This document shows positions 57,403 through 64,000 of a DNA stretch of 64,000 nt, one piece after another. The DNA is taken from contig CP165730.1 of NCBI GenBank assembly GCA_041200185.1, forward strand, positions 992,001 to 1,056,000, read 5' to 3'. The notes below the pieces were generated by a model, which worked only from the letters and a program-made list of their open reading frames with translations, did no database searches and was not told where the DNA came from. Positions within the stretch are counted from its first letter, which is position 1, and each line of letters starts with the position of its first letter. Position numbers and translations under genes: made by a program. Source of the stretch: G041200185 sp041200185 (lineage in GTDB: Bacteria; Pseudomonadota; Alphaproteobacteria; BNTO01).

Positions 57403-59350
57403 CTATGAATCCAAAAAACTCCTCAACTTACGAGACCGGCTCGGATGCTTGAGTTTTCGCAATGCTTTTGCTTCAATTTGACGAATGCGCTCGCGCGTCA
57501 CAGAAAACTGTTGTCCAACCTCTTCTAGTGTGTGGTCGGTATGTCATACCAATCCCAAATCGCATACGCAAAACACGTTCCTCACGTGGTGTCAACGTCG
57601 CCAGAATTCGCGTTGTCGTCTCACGAAGGTTCGCCTGCATCGCAGACTCTATCGGAAGAACAACGTTCTTATCTTCAATAAAGTCTCCTAAATGACTATC
57701 TTCCTCGTCACCAATAGGCGTTTCCAAACTCACTGGCTCCTTCGCGATCTTTAGAACCTTGCGAATCTTATCCAGAGGCAGCCCCAAACGCTCCGACAAC
57801 TCCTCTGGCGTCGGCTCACGGCCGATCTCATGAATCATCTGCCTCGACGTCCTTACGATCTTGTTAATTGTCTCGATCATGTGAACAGGGATACGAATCG
57901 TCCGTGCCTGGTCAGCAATGGAACGCGTAATAGCCTGACGAATCCACCATGTTGCATAGGTCGAAAATTTGTAGCCGCGCCGATACTCAAACTTATCAAC
58001 GGCTTTCATTAGACCAATGTTCCCTTCCTGGATTAGATCCAGAAACTGAAGTCCACGGTTGGTATACTTTTTTGCAATGGAGATCACCAAACGAAGGTTA
58101 GCTTCAATCATCTGTTTCTTGGCATAAGTCGCCTCACGCTCGCCTTTTTGCATTGCTAAGACCATGACGCGGAAATCTTTAAACGGAAACTTGGTGCGTG
58201 TCCTCACTGCGTCAACCGTTGCCACAAACTCTCGGAGCTCGCTGTCGCATTCCTGCGCAAATTGCACCCATTCTCTACTCGTTTTTTTCTTTATTTGTTC
58301 ATACCAAGCATCGTCGTACTCCGCTTTATCAAAAGCCTCCAAGAAAGCATCTCGCCGAACGCCTACTCTCTCAGCCTTTTGCAAAAGTCCTGTCTCCAAA
58401 ACAACAATGCGACGAATGATTTCACTGTGAGCCTTCATAAGCTCATCAAGCCGCAACTCATGCAGTCGCATCTTCTGGAAGGCCTCAATAGTCGCAGTTT
58501 TCTCTGCTTGATATTCATCATCACTTTGCCAGTTCATATTACCGTGCTTCGCGATGAAACGAGCTTGAACATCGGCAAGCTTGGTGTACTGCTGACAATA
58601 GCTACGCAAATAGGCCGCGACACGTGTGCGAATAGCCTCATCTTCCACCACCTCTTCAGTACTTTTTGTCGGCGCTTCTTCGCCACTCTCATCGGCGACT
58701 AGCTCATCACCCGCTCCTGCTGCCTCAATCTCTTCAGCCCCCTCTGCGTCTGATGGTTCATTTTCTCCGCCGTTTTCTATAGCAATGAGATCGCGAATAT
58801 AGAGCCTTTTCCCTTCAAGCAAATCCACCCATTTTTGGAATAATTCAACAGTAATAGGACTCTCGCACAGCCCTCCAATCATTTGTTCTTTACCGGCTTC
58901 GATGCGTTTAGCGATCGCAATTTCGCCATCGCGTGACAACAGCTCAACGTTCCCCATCTCACGGAGATACATACGAACAGGGTCATCACGACGATCGACA
59001 CCTTCTTCTTGCGTTTCCTCCTCTGGAGTATCATCAACGGCGAACTCCGTTAGAGCGCCCATCTCTGAAAAATCTTCCAAAAAGCGTTCATCAACCTCAT
59101 CGCTCTCGACAATGCTGATCCCCATGTCAGCCATCATGGACATCGAGTCTTCTACTTGATCAGCCGTCAGGCTTCCCTCGGGCAAGGCCTCATTCAGCTC
59201 ATCGTAAGTGATGTAGCCACGTTCCTTGCCCATAGCTAGCAACTTCTTAAGAACAGGGTTCGACTTGCTCAATTCCACCAAAGGGATATCCCCAGCTGAC
59301 GATATCTCTGTTTCTGACTCCACATCATAACGTCCTGCCTTCATCGCCAT
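57403..59350 (-). CDS. rpoD: RNA polymerase sigma factor RpoD (sigma-70), with a one-base frameshift
   Basis: Primary sigma factor; region 1.1 and the acidic linker (about 1-230), region 2 with YATWWIRQAITRSIADQARTIRIPVHM-type -10 recognition, region 3 and region 4.1 are all normal. After FGIGM the main frame turns to TYRPHTRRG and stops at 57473. One base earlier the sequence continues as TDHTLEEVGQQF, VTRERIRQIEAKALRKLKHP and RKLRSFLDS, ending at TAG 57403-57405. So ACAT at 57541-57544 holds one base too many, just before the -35-binding region 4.2. It sits in a perfect palindrome GGTATG-T-CATACC (57539-57551). Since the gene is essential and the tail is fully conserved, a sequence error or a recoding event is more likely than loss. 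Corrected length is 648 residues. Confidence 0.92.
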
Positions 59351-59393
59351 CTATCCTCCACTCCTTTAAGTCCGTCTTTTCTTCTGATCGTAT

Positions 59394-61187
59394 TCACTCT
59401 CTTTCACCTCTCCCCAACCGATCTGCATCAGTGAGAAGCGCTTTAACCTGACACCAAGACTGTTCATCGAACTTCTGTCTGAGATTCTTGTAAGCCTGCC
59501 GCAAATCTCCTTCGACTCCATCGCTCTCTACCGTGCAACGCCAGATCTCCTTCCATCGTCGCAAAACCTCATCTTGCGTCAAGCCCTCATCAAACAGGAA
59601 CGCTGCATGCGTTCTTAACGTTCGCAAACCAATCTGCTCAAGGAACTCATCCCTTTGCCGATCAAAACCCTCATCATTAAAACCCTCACCACAAAAGTAT
59701 CTGTCAAGCAGCCACACCTGAATATCTCTCAGCTCAGAGTCATCAAAGTCCAGCCCAGCCACGAGCTCATCAACATCCGATAATAATATAGGATTTTTCA
59801 GGAGGATTCCCAAAAGAATTTTTTGCCCCACCTGCTTTCTCGATAGGAATCTATCAGGTTGTGGTTCCTTAAACCGCTTTCTTTTGGACGTTTCACGAGG
59901 AATCCACTGCTTTTGGAAAAAACGTGCCAGTAAAAGTTTTCGGTAGAACTCTCGGACATCCTCATGTGCTAAACACCGCAGCGTCTGAAAAATATCCCTT
60001 TTGAGTGCCGCCCAATCTTCAGGAATCCATTGTTCTCGGCCTTTATTTTTCATTTCATATGGAGACACCAAATGCTTCCACAAAACGTCGATAAGGGGCA
60101 GGGCCTCATCAAGCCGTTTTTGCATAGCTGACACCCCCTCACTACGCAACAGCTCATCCGGATCTTTCCCCTCCGGTAAATAACAGAAGAAGAAGGTTTT
60201 TTCAGGCTTGAGTAGTGGCAAGGCACGCTCCATAGCTCGAAGAGAAGCTTTCATGCCAGCTGCATCGCCGTCAAAACACAAAATCGGCTGAGAAGTGTAC
60301 CGCCACAACGTCTCCATCTGTGTTTCCGTTAATGCTGTTCCAAGTGCTGCTACCGTTTGCGGAAATCCACGCGATGCCATCGTAAGGACGTCCATGTATC
60401 CCTCAACGAGGACCAAAGATTTCTCTTTCGCCGCCGTCAGTGCTGCGTACAAATTGTAAAGTTGGCTTCCTTTGTGGAAAAGAGGTGATTCTTTCGAGTT
60501 TAAATACTTAGGAGCCTTTGCATCCTCGCTCCCCACAAGTCTCCCGCCAAAGGCGATAACACGACGTTGCACATCCAAAATCGGAAATAAAATTCTTTGA
60601 ACGAACCGCCCCTTGAGGACGCCTCCGCTTTCGGTTGCCAACCCCGCCTCCTGTATAAGCATCGCTGGATAAAATTTCAACAAATGGGGAGTCAAAGAAC
60701 CGTCGTCATATCCTAGCTGAAAATCGTTCAATACCTTTTCCGTCACACCTCTTTTCATAAGGTACTCTCGTGCTTCTTGTGCTCTAGATGATTTTTTTAG
60801 AAGGCTGTGCGTGTAGTCCATCGCTAGGCCGTGCAGTGCGTACAAATCCTTTTTGCGTTGACCATCCTGCGTTGACGCTTTTGAAAACTCGGGAAGTGCT
60901 ACTCCAGCCCGCTCAGCAAGAAACTGCAAAGCGTCTTTAAAAGGTAAATTTTGCCGATGAATCACGTAATCAAGCGCATTACCATGCGCTCCACAACCGA
61001 AACAATGGTAAAAGTTCCGCCCCTCGTCTACCTTAAACGAGGGCGTCTTTTCAGCATGAAATGGACACAAGCCCCAAAACTCCGCCCCCTTCCTGTGCAA
61101 AGGAATGTCCGCGCCAACCAACTCCACCAAAGAAGTCTTGGCAACAACCTCCGCAATCACGCTGTCGAGCGAGGAACTTTCCATCAT
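59394..61187 (-). CDS. dnaG: DNA primase
   Basis: Synthesises RNA primers at the replication fork. Zinc-binding domain with C41, H44, C62 and C65 (CPFHAEKTPSF, CFGCG), the RNA polymerase core with the TOPRIM signature VEGYMDVL and DGDAAGMKA, and a shorter C-terminal helicase-binding region. The 597 residues match alphaproteobacterial DnaG. Its ATG overlaps the stop of the amidotransferase-like gene by 4 bases, and rpoD follows after 43 bases: the usual dnaG-rpoD order. Confidence 0.97.
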   Translation of the reverse strand: MMESSSLDSVIAEVVAKTSLVELVGADIPLHRKGAEFWGLCPFHAEKTPSFKVDEGRNFYHCFGCGAHGNALDYVIHRQNLPFKDALQFLAERAGVALPEFSKASTQDGQRKKDLYALHGLAMDYTHSLLKKSSRAQEAREYLMKRGVTEKVLNDFQLGYDDGSLTPHLLKFYPAMLIQEAGLATESGGVLKGRFVQRILFPILDVQRRVIAFGGRLVGSEDAKAPKYLNSKESPLFHKGSQLYNLYAALTAAKEKSLVLVEGYMDVLTMASRGFPQTVAALGTALTETQMETLWRYTSQPILCFDGDAAGMKASLRAMERALPLLKPEKTFFFCYLPEGKDPDELLRSEGVSAMQKRLDEALPLIDVLWKHLVSPYEMKNKGREQWIPEDWAALKRDIFQTLRCLAHEDVREFYRKLLLARFFQKQWIPRETSKRKRFKEPQPDRFLSRKQVGQKILLGILLKNPILLSDVDELVAGLDFDDSELRDIQVWLLDRYFCGEGFNDEGFDRQRDEFLEQIGLRTLRTHAAFLFDEGLTQDEVLRRWKEIWRCTVESDGVEGDLRQAYKNLRQKFDEQSWCQVKALLTDADRLGRGERE

Positions 61188-62032
61188 ACCCGCGCTTTAG
61201 CAGCAGCAATAAAGGCCCTGAATAACGCCCAATCTGCAGGGGTCAGGCAAAATTCAGCATTCCACTGAACCCCTACGCAAAAGCGAAGTTGTGTCGATTC
61301 AATTGCCTCAATCAGTCCATCGCTTGTCTTCGCTACGACGTGAAAATGCCTACCTAACCTCTTTACCCCCTGGTGGTGATAACTATTCACCGGAACCCGT
61401 AAAGCCCCGCTTGCAGGTTGGCTCACTGAAGTAGCAAAGACCTCATCATATTGAAAAATTTCCTGATACAGAATCGACTCAGGAAAAATCTCCACATCAT
61501 GGTGAGGGTACGTCATCGCCTTGTACTGCGTGTGATTAAGCGCGTTCGGCAACCCCTCTGGAACGTGCTGATAGAGCGTGCCTCCGTCAATTACGTTGAG
61601 CAATTGCATCCCGCCCGAAATTCCCAAAATGGCTTTATCTCTGTCCATCATTTTTTTGATGATGGCCCACTCAAACTGCGTCCTCATGGGACGGGAAATT
61701 GTCGTTTTGTGCCGCTCCCTCTCGCCGTAAAGTGAGGGATCAATATCAAAGGCTGACCCCGCCACCAAAATCCCATCTAAAACATCGATGTACTTCCCTA
61801 TATTGGAAGCGTTGTAGCACAACATAACCGGAACTCCCCCCGAGCACACCACCGCATCGCAGTAGCGCTTCCCAATGGCATACCACGGATACGACGAGTA
61901 AGAAGAATCCTCCGCGATGTCATTGATGTCCACGAAATCCAGCGGGACCCCTATCAGCGGAGCATCAGGAGTAACCCCCTCGCAGACCGGCGCAATCGAG
62001 CGACGCGCCAACTCTCCATCAATCACGGCCAC
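61184..62032 (-). CDS. Class I amidotransferase-like protein (PuuD/peptidase C26 fold) lacking catalytic residues
   Basis: Fold of the gamma-glutamyl-GABA hydrolase / class I glutamine amidotransferase family, 282 residues. Recognisable blocks are ILVAGSAFDIDPSLYG, AILGISGGMQLLNVIDGGTLYQHVP, VNSYHHQGVK and GVQWNAEF. The nucleophile elbow, normally GICRG, has Ser139 in place of Cys (codon TCG at 61616-61618). The catalytic His of the WHPE motif is Asn258 (codon AAT at 61259-61261); Glu260 remains. It should therefore not hydrolyse by the standard mechanism and may be a binding protein or a repurposed enzyme. It overlaps dnaG by 4 bases, so it is expressed with the replication/transcription operon. 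Confidence 0.85.
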   Translation of the reverse strand: MAVIDGELARRSIAPVCEGVTPDAPLIGVPLDFVDINDIAEDSSYSSYPWYAIGKRYCDAVVCSGGVPVMLCYNASNIGKYIDVLDGILVAGSAFDIDPSLYGERERHKTTISRPMRTQFEWAIIKKMMDRDKAILGISGGMQLLNVIDGGTLYQHVPEGLPNALNHTQYKAMTYPHHDVEIFPESILYQEIFQYDEVFATSVSQPASGALRVPVNSYHHQGVKRLGRHFHVVAKTSDGLIEAIESTQLRFCVGVQWNAEFCLTPADWALFRAFIAAAKARV

Positions 62033-62050
62033 AATCCATCCACTTTCAAA

Positions 62051-62125
62051 TGGTGGGCGATAACGGGCTTGAACCGCTGACCCCCTCGGTGTAAACGAGA
62101 TGCTCTACCGCTGAGCTAATCGCCC
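62051..62125 (-). tRNA. tRNA-Val (anticodon TAC)
   Basis: A full 75-base cloverleaf: acceptor GGGCGAT/ATCGCCC, D arm GCTC...GAGC, anticodon stem TCTCG/CGAGG with loop TTTACAC, T arm with TTCAAGC loop, and an encoded CCA. Anticodon TAC reads GTA and other GTN codons. It stands between hupB and the amidotransferase-like gene; hupB next to tRNA-Val is frequent in alphaproteobacteria. Confidence 0.96.
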
Positions 62126-62176
62126 TCAAAACTCCTCCACGCTCAGTGACCACACCACCCAGCGCAGAGGAACTAC

Positions 62177-62449
62177 CTATCCAATGGCGTCCTTCAAAGG
62201 CTTACCTGGCTTGAACTTCGGAACCCGACGCGCAGGTATGTGCAACTTCTCACCCGTGCTTGGGTTACGTCCCTCCCGCGCAGGCTTATCGACACATGAA
62301 AAAATCCCAAAACTCACCAAACGCACCTCATCACCATCTTTTAAGGCATCCATAATCGAGTCAAAAACGGCGTCTACGGCCCGTTCCGCTTCGACCTTCG
62401 CCAATCCGCTGCGCTCCGCAACGCTGGCCACCAACTCGCTCTTGTTCAT
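62177..62449 (-). CDS. hupB: DNA-binding protein HU
   Basis: Small nucleoid protein of 90 residues, complete. The opening MNKSELVASVAERSGLAKVEAERAVD, the GFGIF-like VSFGIFSCVDKPAREGRNPSTGEKLHI and the DNA-binding arm ending RRVPKFKPGKPLKDAI are standard. It is probably transcribed with the downstream tRNA-Val. Confidence 0.96.
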   Translation of the reverse strand: MNKSELVASVAERSGLAKVEAERAVDAVFDSIMDALKDGDEVRLVSFGIFSCVDKPAREGRNPSTGEKLHIPARRVPKFKPGKPLKDAIG

Positions 62450-62652
62450 CGAACCCTACTCGTCTCTCAACCCCGAACACTCTTCATTCTAAGCAGAAGA
62501 TGAGACCGGGGTCAACGAAACTCCTCTTGGAGATTACCATAATTCGTTATTTTTTTTACTGGTGCGCTTATATGCATCCTTCACCTTCTGACTTTCACCT
62601 TTTCTTAACTACTTTTTGCTAGGAAGATACGTATGACGTATTCTAGAAATTC

Positions 62653-63834
62653 ATGGATAATATGTTGCGCAGATGTGCTCACCTTTCATTTTTCTTAATT
62701 CTATTTCATTTACATCTTCACTCCTCTTGTCCATCTTGCCAGCGCTATTTCTTCACGCTTCATCAGATTGGCTCTCTTGCCCAGGTCTTTTACAACGGCC
62801 TTGCAGACGCTAACCTTGCTACTAGGCGTTTTTTGCCTCCAGCTAAGGAAAATGCTTTATATTCCCTCGATGCTGCGACACAGCCTTTCCTGGATCATGT
62901 TGATGAGTTTATTCACCTTTTCGAAGAAGCAACCTTTCTTCCCCTTTCCTCCACTTTCCCTTGCAAAGTTAATACAACGACATCTCTTTCTACTGAGAAA
63001 AGCCTTTTCTTTCGAGCAGAAGAATTGCAGAATGATTTACAGACTATTGTTGAGACTATGACTTCGAAGCCCTCGCCAACCATTTCAGGCAATGTTCCAC
63101 AAGAACTCACACTAACAAGCTGCCTAAGGGCTCTTCAACCTCCTCAAGACTTCGCCTCACGTCTCGCTGCTGCTTTTGCTCATCTTTCAGGGAGGAATGA
63201 GTTCGAAGAGCAAAAACGTGAGCTCTTTGCTTTTTATGAAAATGTATCTTCACGACTCTCTTTTGCCTTTCAATACCTAGCTACTCTTCACAAAGAGATT
63301 ACGAATACCCCTACCAGAGACCTTTGCAGATCCCGAAGAAATAGCGAATCTCTCGCTGACCTTCAACCTGAGTTCGATACTCTCGTCCGCTCTTTTCAAC
63401 TCATCAAAGACACTATCTCCCGAGCTACATCGACCTTTCTCCACCAGCGTCAGGATAAAGAAATCCGATCCCTCGTCGAAACTATCCATTACAGCGCTCA
63501 CCGTCCTGTTCTTACATCTGACGGGAAACCCGTGGCTTTAATTGAGGGAGATCCCTCACATACTGTTTTCATCAAGGTTGATGATGAAACCTTCCTCTAT
63601 CGACAAGAAAAATTCGTTTGGGACCCTCAAACCAAAAAACACGTTCGGAAAATAATCCTTCAAAAACTCATCCTCGATCCTGTCACAGACCACGTCCTCC
63701 ACCCTGATAAACTCCGAGGCTTTCCACGACCTCAGTGCGTCTATGTTACCTTTGCTGACTTATACGAGACCATCCAGAATCACCTGAACGTCACCAACAC
63801 CGTTCTCAAAGCTTTGCACCAAAGCGTCGCCTAA
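62653..63834 (+). CDS. Secreted relative of the giant Cys-repeat protein
   Basis: A 393-residue protein with a signal peptide (MDNMLRRCAHLSFFLILFHLHLHSS-type, about 1-25; an ATG at 62662 is an alternative start). Immediately after it comes CPSCQRYFFTLHQIGSLAQVF, the same CxxC-helix motif as in the giant protein at the left of the window. Amphipathic Leu/Phe-rich helices continue to about 290, with single Cys in FPCK, TSCLRALQ and DLCRSRR. The last 100 residues differ: a beta-rich, charged tail (SDGKPVALIEGDPSHTVFIKVDDETFLYR...). The coding strand is pyrimidine-rich and G-poor, like the giant gene. It suggests how the missing N-terminus of the giant protein may look. Function unknown. Confidence 0.8.
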   Translation: MDNMLRRCAHLSFFLILFHLHLHSSCPSCQRYFFTLHQIGSLAQVFYNGLADANLATRRFLPPAKENALYSLDAATQPFLDHVDEFIHLFEEATFLPLSSTFPCKVNTTTSLSTEKSLFFRAEELQNDLQTIVETMTSKPSPTISGNVPQELTLTSCLRALQPPQDFASRLAAAFAHLSGRNEFEEQKRELFAFYENVSSRLSFAFQYLATLHKEITNTPTRDLCRSRRNSESLADLQPEFDTLVRSFQLIKDTISRATSTFLHQRQDKEIRSLVETIHYSAHRPVLTSDGKPVALIEGDPSHTVFIKVDDETFLYRQEKFVWDPQTKKHVRKIILQKLILDPVTDHVLHPDKLRGFPRPQCVYVTFADLYETIQNHLNVTNTVLKALHQSVA

Positions 63835-63859
63835 CGTCGATATTGGCATTACAATTTCT

Positions 63860-64000
63860 TCAAAATTCAGCTACGACTTCGTTACGCGCCCAAGCCAACC
63901 ACGGTAGCAAAGCCTCGACGTCGCTCTCCTCAACAACTGGCCCCAACCAGAGTCTCAAACACGGTACGGACTGAGTATGGTTAAGGATATCTAGCGCTAC
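63860..64000 (-). CDS. serC: Phosphoserine aminotransferase, C-terminal end (continues beyond window)
   Basis: Only the last 46 codons and TGA are inside the window. The reading LRLWLGPVVEESDVEALLPWLAWA matches the C-terminus of alphaproteobacterial SerC, where GLRIW.G.TVE.SDLEALLPWLDWA is usual. The enzyme makes phosphoserine from phosphohydroxypyruvate in serine synthesis. The gene is convergent with 62653-63834, 25 bases apart. The assignment rests on this short piece. Confidence 0.7.
   Translation of the reverse strand, partial: VALDILNHTQSVPCLRLWLGPVVEESDVEALLPWLAWARNEVVAEF

Noticed and set aside
1..64000. CRISPR arrays, rRNA genes, tmRNA, RNase P RNA, SRP RNA, complete insertion sequences
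   Set aside because: I looked for the repeats and conserved core motifs in the intergenic regions and saw none; small RNAs without conserved cores could be missed.

Overview
The window looks like a piece of chromosome from a host-associated alphaproteobacterium, most likely an intracellular lineage of the Holosporales/Rickettsiales type (inference). Pointers are HU followed by tRNA-Val, an alphaproteobacterial-type SerC tail, an NtrC-type Fis helix-turn-helix as a stand-alone protein, EI-like PtsP and CarD. Conserved housekeeping genes lie between long gene-poor stretches, pseudogenes and unknown exported proteins.

Left (1-18.8 kb): one open frame runs in from beyond the left edge and encodes more than 6250 residues of a cysteine-punctuated helical repeat protein. 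A 393-residue secreted protein at 62.65 kb carries the same CxxC style, so this is a family. Next, on the minus strand, come a LolC/E permease, a Fis-type DNA-binding protein, LepA, an alpha/beta hydrolase and a DD-carboxypeptidase (18.8-24.9 kb).

Middle (25-41 kb): gene-poor zones (25-26.3, 27-29, 36.7-37.7 kb) hold diverged repeats and a truncated ppx/gppA. A complete tryptophan-type ABC transporter operon (TrpR-like regulator, TrpX-like binding protein, permease, ATPase) is preceded by a perfect 20-bp palindrome whose arms match the classical TrpR operator and which overlaps a promoter. PtsP, GlyQ and CarD follow. Then come two secreted proteins of very G-poor coding strand, divergent from a MotA/ExbB-like channel.

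Right (42-64 kb): rpmI-rplT with a structured leader, pheS-pheT, an NCS1-like permease with an unknown partner, a queuosine-precursor-type transporter, ftsH-glmM and glyS (about 18 kb from glyQ). A minus-strand block follows: hupB, tRNA-Val, a class I amidotransferase-like protein lacking its catalytic Cys and His, dnaG, rpoD and a lipoprotein. rpoD has a one-base frameshift just before region 4.2, with the downstream frame intact. The window closes with the C-terminus of serC.

Best candidates for undescribed biology are the giant Cys-repeat protein family, the paired A/C-rich secreted proteins, and the rpoD frameshift.
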